This document shows, piece after piece, positions 21,514-33,246 of a DNA stretch of 64,000 nucleotides. The number at the start of each line of letters is the position of its first letter. The stretch's first letter is position 1. This DNA is from Parashewanella curva. Its GTDB lineage: Bacteria > Pseudomonadota > Gammaproteobacteria > Enterobacterales > Shewanellaceae. Both the position numbers and the translations under genes were made by a program. The DNA is taken from NCBI RefSeq assembly GCF_003675895.1, contig NZ_ML014760.1:30945-94944 (forward strand). Reading direction: 5' to 3'. Under the pieces are notes generated by a model, which saw only the letters and a program-made list of their open reading frames with translations, had not been told where the DNA came from and did no database searches.

Positions 21514-22959
21514 TTATTTTCCTTTTTTTGTACGGCTAGTCAGTGGTACATCAATAATCTGGTACAACTCTTTTTGATACTCTGTTCGATTCGTTTCTGC
21601 TAATGGCTTTAACTCTTCAGTGAAGAGGTAATCTTCAAAGTAGAGCTGACCAATCTCATCAGGCTCTCGATACTTTATTGATTTCATATTATTGAGTGGA
21701 TCAAAAGCACCTTCTCGATATACTTCCCCGAAACAAGTGATCTCATTCAGTCCGACGAATATTTTTACGTCTGCCGTCATAACCTCAAATAAGTTATTAT
21801 CTTCTAGCAGCTCTGCAGGGGTTTTGGACTCGATATGAAACTCAAATAGATGGCATTGCTCAGAAACAATGGAAAACACTTTAGTTCTTACAGTATGCTT
21901 TTGTGCAAAGCCATTGCTAAAATGTCTAAAAACATCGCCTTCAAAAGACTGACAAGCCAACATTTTTTTAAAACCAGCTTGAAATGGGTTACTTACTTCA
22001 GCAGCCACTACCCGTTCATATTTACTCTGGGCATTTTCATCACCTCGCTCCATCACAGTTACACCACCATCTGGAGAAATAAAGGTATATTCACATCGAG
22101 GTAAATCTATTTTGAACTGTTTATCAAAGAATGCTGAACCTCTAGTCTGATAATACTTAAGTAATTCTTGCTGTAATGTCGCGGCACCTCGATCTTCAAC
22201 AACACGAACAAGCTGACCTATTTGCATCCTCGCGCCATTGATTACAGGTTCACTTTTATTTATTGATGGCTTTAACGGTTGTAAAGAAAACAGAGCTACG
22301 TATCTGGGATCAGCCAAATGAGTTTTGAGTTCTTCGTAGGCGTTATACCTCTGATAAGCAGGTGTATCATCACTGGCAAATTGAACAAAAAGCCATTTAA
22401 CCCTCTTCAATTGGGTGCTTTTGAAATATTTATTCAGAGGAAGACAGTCAGCTTTAAGCTTCGCAAATTCAATATCCACTGTCATGACACTATCGACGTA
22501 CTCCCAATCTGGTAGCTCTAGAGATTCAGTGGTGCTTGATGAGAGAGTTTGTTCAACAAGATCACAATCCACTAGAGTTTGCTCGATATGGAACACCTGA
22601 AGCAATATTGAACCGTTCTCAAATGGTTGTAAGCTGAAATGATCACAAAATGCAGGTTTAACTAGTTCTAGTAACTGCCCATAAGCTTGAAGTTTACTTT
22701 TTGATGAACACGTATCGTGACCAATAATAAGTAACAGTTCTAGTGCGACTGCTTGAGCTTTATCCTCAAAGGCTACTAGAGCACGATAAACATCATTACG
22801 CATAGCATTTTTATAGCTTTCAGTTAACCCTTGTGGCTGAGAAATACCTGCAAAACTCAGTGCTAACTCTTCTTTCTTATCTTGTGCCGATGTCAATTCA
22901 TCATCAGTTTTATCAAACCTGGTGCTAACAGATTGACCACCTACAGCTCCTGTGGACAT
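21514..22959 (-). CDS. Orphan protein with a duplicated module, possible effector
   Basis: This protein of about 481 residues is not one I recognise. I chose Met 22959 (MSTGAVGGQSVSTR) because GAGGAG lies 12 bases upstream; the frame is open for 29 more codons. Two internal stretches, about residues 80-125 (ALELLLIIG, KLQAYGQLL, KPAFCDHFSLQ) and 210-250 (WLFVQFAS, RYNAYEELK, PRYVALFSLQ), look like repeats of one module. The same module occurs once in the product of 9264-10187. There is no signal peptide or membrane helix. The Gly/Ser/Thr-rich start would suit a type III secretion signal, but that is inference. It is inserted between glyS and gyrB together with the ankyrin gene. Confidence 0.6.
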   Translation of the reverse strand: MSTGAVGGQSVSTRFDKTDDELTSAQDKKEELALSFAGISQPQGLTESYKNAMRNDVYRALVAFEDKAQAVALELLLIIGHDTCSSKSKLQAYGQLLELVKPAFCDHFSLQPFENGSILLQVFHIEQTLVDCDLVEQTLSSSTTESLELPDWEYVDSVMTVDIEFAKLKADCLPLNKYFKSTQLKRVKWLFVQFASDDTPAYQRYNAYEELKTHLADPRYVALFSLQPLKPSINKSEPVINGARMQIGQLVRVVEDRGAATLQQELLKYYQTRGSAFFDKQFKIDLPRCEYTFISPDGGVTVMERGDENAQSKYERVVAAEVSNPFQAGFKKMLACQSFEGDVFRHFSNGFAQKHTVRTKVFSIVSEQCHLFEFHIESKTPAELLEDNNLFEVMTADVKIFVGLNEITCFGEVYREGAFDPLNNMKSIKYREPDEIGQLYFEDYLFTEELKPLAETNRTEYQKELYQIIDVPLTSRTKKGK

Positions 22960-23411
22960 AATTATCTTTAACTCCTCATTTTGAATATATACTCGTGATA
23001 CCTGAAGATGCAGGATTTCAGCGAGAATTAATTGACATTTAGGCAAGGCACTTACCTGTAGTAATAGTTATTCTATTACAAAGGAAATTAACGCAGTATA
23101 AATGGCAATTAAACTCGCACTACGTGGGCTTTTCAGCATTGATTCTTCTTTGTTGTGAAAGCTTGAATTAGCCCGCTAGTTCTGCACTTTCACGCCTCGA
23201 ATAATACAACGCTGAATAAGCCCTGAAAGTTGCATTTTCAAGTATCACGAGTATAGATAGTATTCAAACTCATAAGGTGAATGTTTTTTGAGCATGGCTA
23301 CTCTTAAAAGATAAGCTTGATCAGCAAATTACATCAACTTATTTCCATTAAACTTACTTCACAAAAGGTTCAGTTAAATTACCTAAGTCTGTTTAATACA
23401 AAATACTCTAT
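22960..23411. other. Divergent intergenic region between two accessory genes
   Basis: These 452 bases separate the divergent orphan and ankyrin genes. The only structure I see is a weak inverted repeat, GGGCTTTTCAGCATT at 23126-23140 against AACGCTGAATAAGCCC at 23208-23223, with changes. No ORF, RNA gene or convincing promoter was recognised. Confidence 0.4.
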
Positions 23412-25844
23412 GTGAGCGAACACAGCACAAATGACAACATGGCAACAGTAAGCAGTGATACCACTTCGGTTCGGATTTCTCCTGTAGAATTGGGGAACAT
23501 GGCTGAGAAATATGACGAATCACAATTTGATAGGATCCCTCAAGCAATAACAAACCAACTGATAGTACTTAACTCATTGATTTCTATTCAGCCACTACTG
23601 AATGATATCAATCAATTAGACGGCTCTATTGTACAAAATTATGACTGGCAATGCGCCATGTTGATAATGTTGAAAGAACTTAAGGATTGCTTGTTTACCC
23701 ATAAGAACACCCCAAACTCTTGGCAGCTTACAAATAGCCAGATTAACTTCCTCTTTTGTTTTGTCTACCAACCTCAATGTGCAGTAATGTTGCTACTCGG
23801 AGTAAAAAAAGGGCTTGATCTTAATAGCGTAATATCCTCAATCACTGGTTTAGGAACACCGATACATTCACTAGCAGAAATAGAGCTAATTTTACACATA
23901 ACCTCTACAGCACCCATTGCTTCTTCTGAAATCCCATACACCATCCAAATGGGACTATCAATACCTCAAAAAACTAAAAATGGAATTGATAGGATGATTA
24001 CGATACATGAAGAATTACAATCTTATATTGCACGCAATAGCTTAAATGATGTGGTATACGAACAAGAACAAAGCCGCCTTCAATTAGAATCATTATGGAA
24101 ATGTAATCAACAACTTTGGCAGTTATTATCAGAAACAACAGTGGCGGCAATAATGGATAGCTTTACCACCATGTTAAGCCAGTATCAAGCATTCCCTTTT
24201 TGCCTCACAACCATTAAACAAGTAGTAAAAACATTCTTATCCGAGAAAGGCAATGAAAATGAGATGGAAATGGCTCAATGGCTTAACAGTAAAGAGTGCT
24301 CTTCATTGACAAATGACGAAAGAGAAGTCATTTCTCCCTTAGCACTTTCCAAAGACACCGTTTTATCTTGGATACGTTTATCTCTAAAATGGAAACAGTT
24401 AATTAATATAACTCTATTCCTACGCCAACATCCTGAAGCTATTCATCTTTCTACTTGCGAGGACATCACCGCTTGGCTTGATAAAGAACCCAATAACCCA
24501 GAACTTCAATGCACATTGCTTTTTGCCTGTTGCCAATGTGGGGATAAAGAACATCTGTCGTACCTTATAAACGAACTTCCAAACTGGCAGTCATTTAAAG
24601 GTCTTGGTGATCAAAGTCTATTGCACCACGCGTGCTATCATGATCAACAAGCCATCATTTCTGATCTTCTTCAAGCGGAGCACTATATAGATGTGGTGGA
24701 TGCTAAAGGCTACACACCACTACATTATGCGGTAAAACAAGGGAATCTGGATTGCGTAAAACGTCTGATGGCTCACGGAGCCTGTTGCGAGCAATACGTT
24801 GAAAATACAAAGCAGACTATTTTTCATATTGCGGTAGAGACTGGGCAAGATCATGTATTGGCATGGTTATTAACGCAAAAAAATCTTGAATCAACAATCA
24901 TATCATTTGATGCAAAAGGCTTTTCCCCTGCACATTTAGCAGCAAAATTAGGCAATAAAAAAGCACTTATTTTATTGTGCTTTAAACCTCTTACTCCTTT
25001 ACAACTCAATGTGCAGACCTTATCTCAAAGTGGGCATAACTTAATGCACATTGCCATTTATTTTGAGCACCAAGAGATTATCGATCTGTTGTGGGACAAA
25101 GGCCTTAGAACAATCGAAACAGGTAAGAAAAACTTATTAATGTTGGCAACACAAGCTAAACTGCCGAGTCTCATTCATCGTTTAATGAATCATAATCCTG
25201 GCTTTATGCAAGCCGCATTACTAACAAACGGAGTGACACCATTACATATTGCGGCACAAAACAATGATTACGAATCGTTAGCCGCATTACTCAGTTATGA
25301 CATTGCCATAGCGAAAATAAATCAAGCGGCTTCTATGACCTTGTTACTTAATGTCAATCAACACACCATTTCAATAAGTGGACAGGTAACTCCACTCCAC
25401 TTAGCCATTGCCAATCACAGCAATAGTGCATTGCAGCTGCTGTTGTCTATTCGAATGTCGGGTAGCACACGACGCGCACTCAATTGTAATTTATCGTTAA
25501 AAGACGAACACAATTGCTACCCGATTCATATTGCAGCATTAACTGCTAACCAAGTAGCCATTAAAAAATTGCTTGATAATGATGTCTATATAATGGCTAG
25601 GCTTGAGCTTCGTGTTGATGAAACGACTGTAGAACTGTATACCCCATGGGGAATAGCAGAAAAATATTGGCCCACCAGTAAAAGTAGAATGCTCAAAAAG
25701 CTCTTTAAAGAGTATTTACAGACAAAAGAAGGCCACCAAGACTTACCGAACAGTAAAATATCCATGTTATGTCCAGATACAAAAAAGGGATCTGAACAGA
25801 TCCCTTTTGTTGGTCGTCGACGCATACCTCGTCGACTAACTTGA
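23412..25844 (+). CDS. Ankyrin-repeat protein, possible secreted effector
   Basis: The 810-residue product has a Ser/Thr-rich N-terminus without a signal peptide, a helical region of no recognised family (about residues 40-390) and a C-terminal array of ankyrin repeats (about 396-750). Repeat signatures include GDQSLLHHACYHDQ, KGYTPLHYAVKQGNLDCVKRLM, KGFSPAHLAAKLGN, NGVTPLHIAAQNND and QVTPLHLAIANHSN. Ankyrin proteins bind other proteins; in host-associated bacteria many are effectors, though none can be proven here. The start is a GTG at 23412 with no clear ribosome site; Met at 23439 is an alternative. The last codons run through the gyrB terminator stem, so the C-terminus may be a recent extension. 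Confidence 0.75.
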   Translation: MSEHSTNDNMATVSSDTTSVRISPVELGNMAEKYDESQFDRIPQAITNQLIVLNSLISIQPLLNDINQLDGSIVQNYDWQCAMLIMLKELKDCLFTHKNTPNSWQLTNSQINFLFCFVYQPQCAVMLLLGVKKGLDLNSVISSITGLGTPIHSLAEIELILHITSTAPIASSEIPYTIQMGLSIPQKTKNGIDRMITIHEELQSYIARNSLNDVVYEQEQSRLQLESLWKCNQQLWQLLSETTVAAIMDSFTTMLSQYQAFPFCLTTIKQVVKTFLSEKGNENEMEMAQWLNSKECSSLTNDEREVISPLALSKDTVLSWIRLSLKWKQLINITLFLRQHPEAIHLSTCEDITAWLDKEPNNPELQCTLLFACCQCGDKEHLSYLINELPNWQSFKGLGDQSLLHHACYHDQQAIISDLLQAEHYIDVVDAKGYTPLHYAVKQGNLDCVKRLMAHGACCEQYVENTKQTIFHIAVETGQDHVLAWLLTQKNLESTIISFDAKGFSPAHLAAKLGNKKALILLCFKPLTPLQLNVQTLSQSGHNLMHIAIYFEHQEIIDLLWDKGLRTIETGKKNLLMLATQAKLPSLIHRLMNHNPGFMQAALLTNGVTPLHIAAQNNDYESLAALLSYDIAIAKINQAASMTLLLNVNQHTISISGQVTPLHLAIANHSNSALQLLLSIRMSGSTRRALNCNLSLKDEHNCYPIHIAALTANQVAIKKLLDNDVYIMARLELRVDETTVELYTPWGIAEKYWPTSKSRMLKKLFKEYLQTKEGHQDLPNSKISMLCPDTKKGSEQIPFVGRRRIPRRLT
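25783..25808. terminator. Bidirectional terminator for gyrB, inside the ankyrin ORF end
   Basis: A 12-bp stem (25783-25794 with 25797-25808, AAAAGGGATCTG type) with a 2-base apical gap is flanked by A and T runs on either side. It lies 44 bases after the gyrB stop on the minus strand and within the last 20 codons of the ankyrin gene on the plus strand. Confidence 0.75.
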
Positions 25845-25851
25845 AACGGGT

Positions 25852-28275
<2,424 letters not shown>

Positions 28276-28295
28276 TCAATAATAACCTAAACCAT

Positions 28296-29390
28296 TCACA
28301 ATGAAGTGGCGTCCTTAACCGTAACATTTCCCTGTTCCATGTGAAACATTTGTGCTGGAGGGCTATGTAACGAATCCGTGATCGCAGTCGGTTCGATGGC
28401 GGTAACAAACACTTGTGCCTCGGTTTCTAATAACTGCGATAGTAATAATTGTCGGTGTTTGCTATCTAACTCCGACGGCAAATCGTCAACCAAATACACA
28501 CTGCTTTTGTCGATTTGCTGTTTTAATAATTTGCCTTGTGCAATACGAAGCGCACACACAAGTAACTTTAATTGACCTCGGGATAACGCATCTTGTACTG
28601 GTAGATTCCCTACCCGTAATCGCAAGTCAGCTTTATGAGCACCACTGCTGGTGTGACCGGCGGCTAAATCCCGCTGATATTGACTGTAAAGCACGGTAGC
28701 ATAAGGGGTTTTCTTATCCCAACCTTGAGTAAAACTGATCTTAACTTCGACCTGAGGTAAAAACTTATCAATTATACCTGTTAACACCGCATTTAACGAG
28801 TCAACATAGTGACTTCTGATCTCTGTGACAGCTTCAGTATAACGAACCAGCTCCGCATCCCAAACCTTTAATGTATCTTGACTGGCTTGTTGCTTAAGTA
28901 ATTGATTACGTTGTTTGAGAATCCGTCTGACGTTTCCCCAAACTCCGTGGAACTGATGATCGGAATGAAATGCTCCCCAATCGATAAACTGGCGTCTGGC
29001 TTTCGGACCTTCAAATAATAAAGAAAAGCTTTCTGGGGTGATAACTTGAATTGGCAGCGTTTCGGCAAGTTCGGATAACCGCTTAAGTTTCTCACCTTGT
29101 AAGCGAACGTCAATATCACCACTGCGATAACGTCTTAACCCTAACTTCATATTGCCTTCTGGCTGATTAAGCTCGGCAAATAACGTCAGTTCATTGGCAT
29201 CAAATTGAATAACACGCTGGCTAAGATGACTTCGAAACGAGCGCCCCATTCCCAAAAAATAAATGGCTTCCAACACACTGGTTTTACCGCTGCCATTTTC
29301 ACCACAAATTAAATTCAGCCCGGCGTCAAATTGCAGCCGAGCAGAATGAATATTACGAAATTGATGGATATTAAGTTGAGTTAAACTCAT
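28296..29390 (-). CDS. recF: DNA replication and repair protein RecF
   Basis: RecF is an SMC-like ATPase that, with RecO and RecR, loads RecA at single-strand gaps. The 364-residue product has Walker A GENGSGKT at residues 30-37, the ABC signature region LSRGQLKLL and Walker [13 protein letters not shown]. It follows dnaN by 24 bases in the conserved cluster. Near its 3' end, 28333-28348, the coding sequence contains a near-parS palindrome with one mismatch. Confidence 0.97.
   Translation of the reverse strand: MSLTQLNIHQFRNIHSARLQFDAGLNLICGENGSGKTSVLEAIYFLGMGRSFRSHLSQRVIQFDANELTLFAELNQPEGNMKLGLRRYRSGDIDVRLQGEKLKRLSELAETLPIQVITPESFSLLFEGPKARRQFIDWGAFHSDHQFHGVWGNVRRILKQRNQLLKQQASQDTLKVWDAELVRYTEAVTEIRSHYVDSLNAVLTGIIDKFLPQVEVKISFTQGWDKKTPYATVLYSQYQRDLAAGHTSSGAHKADLRLRVGNLPVQDALSRGQLKLLVCALRIAQGKLLKQQIDKSSVYLVDDLPSELDSKHRQLLLSQLLETEAQVFVTAIEPTAITDSLHSPPAQMFHMEQGNVTVKDATSL
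28333..28348. promoter_or_regulatory. Degenerate parS-like site in recF
   Basis: TGTTCCATGTGAAACA differs from the parS consensus TGTTNCACGTGAAACA at one base (CATGTG instead of CACGTG). It lies in the recF C-terminal codons. Binding by ParB would be weaker, if present. Confidence 0.45.
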
Positions 29391-29414
29391 ACAGCCTAAT
29401 AGACAAATGAGCCA

Positions 29415-30515
29415 CTACAGGCGCATTGGCATCACCACATACATGGAATCTTCTTCCTCGTGGTTTTCAATCAGTGCACTGGAGTTGTTATCAATAAGGG
29501 TAATTCGGACATCTTCGGCACGAATATGGTTAAGCACATCCAATAGATAACTGACATTGAAGCCGATTTCCAATAGATCATTGTCATAATCAATATCTAC
29601 CATTTCTTCCGCTTCTTCCTGCTCTGGGTTATTGGCGGTGATTTTCATCAAGCCTGACTCAATGGCAATACGAACACCACGGAACTTTTCATTGGATAAA
29701 ATAGAAGCACGCAATAAGGCTTGCTTTAAGGCATTACGACTGGCAATCACCATTTTGGTGCCGCCTTTTGGCAGTACACGTTGGTAATCAGGGAAACGAC
29801 CATCCACCAATTTACTGGTAAATACCGCCGTATCTGTGGTGATTCGAATAGCATTATCACCAATGGCAATGGTGACATCTTTATCTTCATCATCCAACAA
29901 ACGAAGCATTTCCATTACGCCTTTACGAGGCACAATTACTTGCTTTTCAGGTAATGACGCTTCTACGGTTTTATGGCTAAGAGCCAAACGGTGACCATCA
30001 GTAGCAACCGCACGTAGGACGCTACCATCGGTTTCCATCAACAAACCGTTGAGGTAATAACGCACATCTTGGTTCGCCATCGAAAATTGAGTCGAATCAA
30101 TCACGGTTTTTAAGGTACCTTGCTTAAGGCTAAACTCAATATCGGCATCAAAGCTTTCTACATTTGGGTATTCATCAGCCGGTAATGTCGCTAATGAAAA
30201 ACGACTGCGACCACAACGAAGTAAAGCTTTACTTTCTTGAAGTTCAAAGTGAAGTTCGGTTTGCTCAGGAAGAGATTTAACAATATCTAATAGCTTTTTG
30301 GCTGGAACGGTAATGCGTGATTCTTCTGCATCTGTGTTAAGAGTTGCTTCACCCACCAACTCCACTTCTAAGTCAGTACCTGTAACCCGAAGTAAGTTAT
30401 CACTAACTTCCATTAAAACATTAGATAAGATAGGCATATTACTTCTTTTTTCTACTGCACCACTGACTAATTGCAATGGTTTTAATAGCGCATCCCTATC
30501 AATAGAAAATTTCAT
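29415..30515 (-). CDS. dnaN: DNA polymerase III subunit beta (sliding clamp)
   Basis: DnaN forms the ring-shaped dimer that tethers DNA polymerase III to DNA and recruits other clamp-binding proteins. The 366-residue product starts MKFSIDRDALLKPLQLVSGAVEKR and ends YVVMPMRL, the conserved C-terminus. The three clamp domains are present with the expected length. A 163-base gap separates it from dnaA; it may have its own promoter there as well as read-through from dnaA. Confidence 0.98.
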   Translation of the reverse strand: MKFSIDRDALLKPLQLVSGAVEKRSNMPILSNVLMEVSDNLLRVTGTDLEVELVGEATLNTDAEESRITVPAKKLLDIVKSLPEQTELHFELQESKALLRCGRSRFSLATLPADEYPNVESFDADIEFSLKQGTLKTVIDSTQFSMANQDVRYYLNGLLMETDGSVLRAVATDGHRLALSHKTVEASLPEKQVIVPRKGVMEMLRLLDDEDKDVTIAIGDNAIRITTDTAVFTSKLVDGRFPDYQRVLPKGGTKMVIASRNALKQALLRASILSNEKFRGVRIAIESGLMKITANNPEQEEAEEMVDIDYDNDLLEIGFNVSYLLDVLNHIRAEDVRITLIDNNSSALIENHEEEDSMYVVMPMRL

Positions 30516-30678
30516 ATGTCTAGCTCCCTGATGGTTACCTTATAGCGTTTGGATTTTGCGTGTCGTGATCGACAAAGTAATTCTATTATTATTCAATTAA
30601 TTCATAAACACTAGCTTCGACAGAAATAACGTCTTTATCACTTCGCTTAGTGTTTATTTTAACGACAATATTCTGTAG

Positions 30679-32052
30679 CTAAGACGATAACGTACGGATC
30701 AAATTGGCGTAATCTTCTTTAATATCGTGGCTTTCTTCTCTCAGCTGCGCAATCTTACGGCATGCATGTAATACCGTAGTGTGGTCACGGCCACCAAAGG
30801 CATCGCCAATTTCTGGTAAACTCTGGTTGGTCAGCTCTTTCGCTAAGGCCATCGCTACCTGTCGTGGTCTTGCAACACTGCGGGAGCGACGCTTAGACAA
30901 CATATCAGCCATCTTAATTTTGTAGTATTCCGCTACCGTCTTTTGAATATTATCCACCGTCACTAATTTTTCTTGTAACGCCAGTAAATCTCGTAACGCT
31001 TCACGCACAAAATCAATAGTAATTGGACGACCAGTAAAGTTGGCATTGGCAATCACACGGTTCAACGCCCCTTCCAACTCACGAACATTAGAACGTAAAC
31101 GTTTAGCAATAAAAAACGCCACCTCATCTGGCAACACAATGCCACTTTCTTCAGCTTTACGCATTAAAATCGCCACACGAGTTTCAAGCTCAGGGGGTTC
31201 AATGGCAACGGTTAAGCCCCAACCAAAACGGGATTTTAAGCGATCTTCTACGCCATCAATTTCTTTAGGATAACGATCTGAAGTAAGGATGATCTGATGA
31301 TTACCTTCAAGCAAGGCGTTAAAGGTATGGAAGAATTCTTCTTGGGAACGATCTTTATTGGCAAAAAACTGAATATCATCAATAAACAGCGCATCAACAC
31401 TACGGTAATAACGCTTAAAATCTTCAATGGCATTATTTTGTAGGGCTTTGACCATATCTTGCACAAAACGCTCAGAGTGCATATACACCACTTTAGCATC
31501 AGGCTTGTTTTTGATAATGCCATTGCCCACAGCATGCAATAAGTGGGTTTTACCTAAACCAGTACCACCATATAAAAACAACGGATTATATGCACCACCA
31601 GGGTTTTCAGCTACTTGCAAAGCTGCTGCTTTACCTAACTGGTTTGATTTACCTTCTACGAAATTATCAAACTGATACGTAGGATTGATATTACTACGAT
31701 GATTTGGGTTTGCCGCTTGAGGTGACGCCGAGTTTGATTTTTTAGGTTTCGCAGCCTTAGGCTCAACAGCAGGTGCAGCACTGACTGTCGAAGGCGTTTT
31801 TACCGCCGGCTTACTGCCGATATCAAAGCGTAACTTCGGAGCGTCGGCTCCCATCTGCTCAATAAAGAATTGATTAATAATGCTGAGGTATTTATCCCTA
31901 ACCCAATCCAGCACAAAGCGGTTTGGTGCATACAACACCAAGGTTTCCCCATCCATTTCAGCTTGTAACGGTCGAATCCACATACTGAACTGCTGAGCAG
32001 GAAGCTCATCTTGCAGTCGCCCGATACACTGTTGCCAAAGTGAAACTGCCAC
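30679..32052 (-). CDS. dnaA: Chromosomal replication initiator protein DnaA
   Basis: DnaA binds 9-bp boxes at oriC and opens the origin in its ATP form. The 457-residue product has the N-terminal domain I ([29 protein letters not shown]), a Pro/Ala-rich linker, the AAA+ core with Walker [14 protein letters not shown] and Walker [11 protein letters not shown], and the C-terminal DNA-binding helix-turn-helix with the signature [15 protein letters not shown]. Upstream lies a GATC-dense region with a DnaA box, consistent with autoregulation and Dam/SeqA control. Confidence 0.98.
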   Translation of the reverse strand: MAVSLWQQCIGRLQDELPAQQFSMWIRPLQAEMDGETLVLYAPNRFVLDWVRDKYLSIINQFFIEQMGADAPKLRFDIGSKPAVKTPSTVSAAPAVEPKAAKPKKSNSASPQAANPNHRSNINPTYQFDNFVEGKSNQLGKAAALQVAENPGGAYNPLFLYGGTGLGKTHLLHAVGNGIIKNKPDAKVVYMHSERFVQDMVKALQNNAIEDFKRYYRSVDALFIDDIQFFANKDRSQEEFFHTFNALLEGNHQIILTSDRYPKEIDGVEDRLKSRFGWGLTVAIEPPELETRVAILMRKAEESGIVLPDEVAFFIAKRLRSNVRELEGALNRVIANANFTGRPITIDFVREALRDLLALQEKLVTVDNIQKTVAEYYKIKMADMLSKRRSRSVARPRQVAMALAKELTNQSLPEIGDAFGGRDHTTVLHACRKIAQLREESHDIKEDYANLIRTLSS

Positions 32053-32515
32053 TTATTTCATCCCCAAATGATCACCCGAAAGGTTAAATATTCTATAGTT
32101 TGTCGTCGAAGATCGCCATCTTTAAATGCATTTATCCCCAGATAGATCAAAAAGGTGAAAACCAGCGAGATCTTTTTCGATCACAAAAGATCACCTATTC
32201 GCTGATCTGTGCCAACCATGCCCTATAAATTGTGATCAGTCACGATCAAACGACTTGTTCTTTTAAAGTGTTATTTTTGCGATCAGATCACTAGATGTAG
32301 TGCTAACACACAGACTTATCCACAACTATTAGTGATCCTCTCTAATCCCCTGAAAGAGACAGTGAATATTATTTTAACACTTATTTTGCTTCCATATTGA
32401 CGGACAAACATAAAGTGATTACAATTCGCCCTCTTTTTGACCCTAGGTTCTGTTCTATTTATATAGAAAAGGGCTAAAAGTCAGCTTAACTATAGATTAA
32501 AGACGGATTGCCAAA
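32053..32515. promoter_or_regulatory. dnaA-rpmH intergenic control region, GATC-dense
   Basis: The segment 32068-32337 holds 12 GATC sites in about 270 bases, where roughly one is expected by chance. A perfect DnaA box TTATCCACA lies at 32316-32324 and a weaker one (TTATCCCCA) at 32132-32140. It contains the divergent promoters of dnaA and rpmH. GATC clustering suggests Dam methylation and sequestration of the dnaA promoter after replication. In Pseudomonas this interval is the origin, but here the mioC-mnmG interval fits oriC better. Confidence 0.8.
32397..32425 (+). promoter_or_regulatory. Sigma-70 promoter for rpmH-rnpA-yidD-yidC
   Basis: TTGACG (32397-32402) and TACAAT (32420-32425) are separated by the ideal 17 bases and lie 90 bases before rpmH. 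Each box has one mismatch to consensus, as expected for a strong ribosomal-protein promoter. Confidence 0.75.
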
Positions 32516-32653
32516 ATGAGTAAACGTACTTTCCAACCAAGCAACCTTAAGCGTAAGCGTTCTCACGGCTTCCGCGCCCGTATGGCTACTGTAGGTGGTC
32601 GTAAGGTTTTAGCACGTCGTCGTGCTAAAGGTCGCGCTCGTTTATCTGCTTAA
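32516..32653 (+). CDS. rpmH: 50S ribosomal protein L34
   Basis: L34 is a small, very basic protein of the large ribosomal subunit. The 45-codon reading frame encodes [20 protein letters not shown] and then [20 protein letters not shown], an almost perfect family match. It begins the conserved rpmH-rnpA-yidD-yidC cluster, 463 bases from the divergent dnaA. The stop lies 6 bases before rnpA. Confidence 0.98.
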
Positions 32654-32659
32654 TGTTTA

Positions 32660-33022
32660 ATGGCAGATAAACAACAAACCTTTCCGCGGGAGTTACGTCT
32701 GTTAACTCCCGCTCAATTTTCCACTGTTTTTTCTAATCCTATCAAGGCTTCTTCTGCTGAAATAACACTGTTAGCGGTCAGTAATGATCAAAATCATCCT
32801 CGTATGGGCTTAACGGTTCCTAAAAAGCAGGTGAAACTTGCCGTAGCTCGAAATCGAGTTAAGCGTATCATTCGTGACAGTTTTCGTTGTCATCAACATG
32901 ATTTGCCAGCCATTGACATTGTGGTGTTGGTTCGTCATGGTGTAACTAAAATGGATAACGCTGCTCTACATAAATTGGTGGAAAAATTATGGCGAAAGCT
33001 ATGTCGCCGTTACAATGGATAG
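32660..33022 (+). CDS. rnpA: Ribonuclease P protein component
   Basis: RnpA is the protein subunit of RNase P, which with the M1 RNA removes 5' leaders from precursor tRNAs. The 120-residue product shows the conserved RNA-binding signature [14 protein letters not shown] and the start [17 protein letters not shown]. It starts 6 bases after rpmH and its end overlaps yidD by 34 bases, which is the normal arrangement in gammaproteobacteria. Confidence 0.96.
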   Translation: MADKQQTFPRELRLLTPAQFSTVFSNPIKASSAEITLLAVSNDQNHPRMGLTVPKKQVKLAVARNRVKRIIRDSFRCHQHDLPAIDIVVLVRHGVTKMDNAALHKLVEKLWRKLCRRYNG

Positions 33023-33243
33023 GCATAACACTCGTTCGTACCTACCAAATTGTGATCAGTCCACTACTTGGACCGCGATGCCGCTTTGTCCCAACCTGCT
33101 CCCAATATGCTATTGATGCAATAAAAATCCACGGATTTTTCAAAGGGAGTTGGTTTGCAATCAAACGCATATTAAAATGTCACCCTTTACATCCCGGCGG
33201 GAGTGATCCCGTCCCCGAAAAAAACGACAGGTGTAACAAATAG
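32989..33243 (+). CDS. yidD: Membrane protein insertion efficiency factor YidD
   Basis: YidD is a small membrane-associated protein that helps YidC-dependent insertion of inner-membrane proteins. The 84-residue product has the family signature [20 protein letters not shown] with its paired Cys, QYAIDAI, and the C-terminal [17 protein letters not shown]. The 34-base overlap with rnpA and 3-base gap to yidC are conserved features of this cluster. Confidence 0.95.
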   Translation: MAKAMSPLQWIGITLVRTYQIVISPLLGPRCRFVPTCSQYAIDAIKIHGFFKGSWFAIKRILKCHPLHPGGSDPVPEKNDRCNK

Positions 33244-33246
33244 GCT

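Noticed and set aside
23126..23223. Possible fourth MITE in the orphan/ankyrin gap
   Set aside because: The inverted repeat has several mismatches and no clear boundaries or target duplication; noted only within the intergenic entry.
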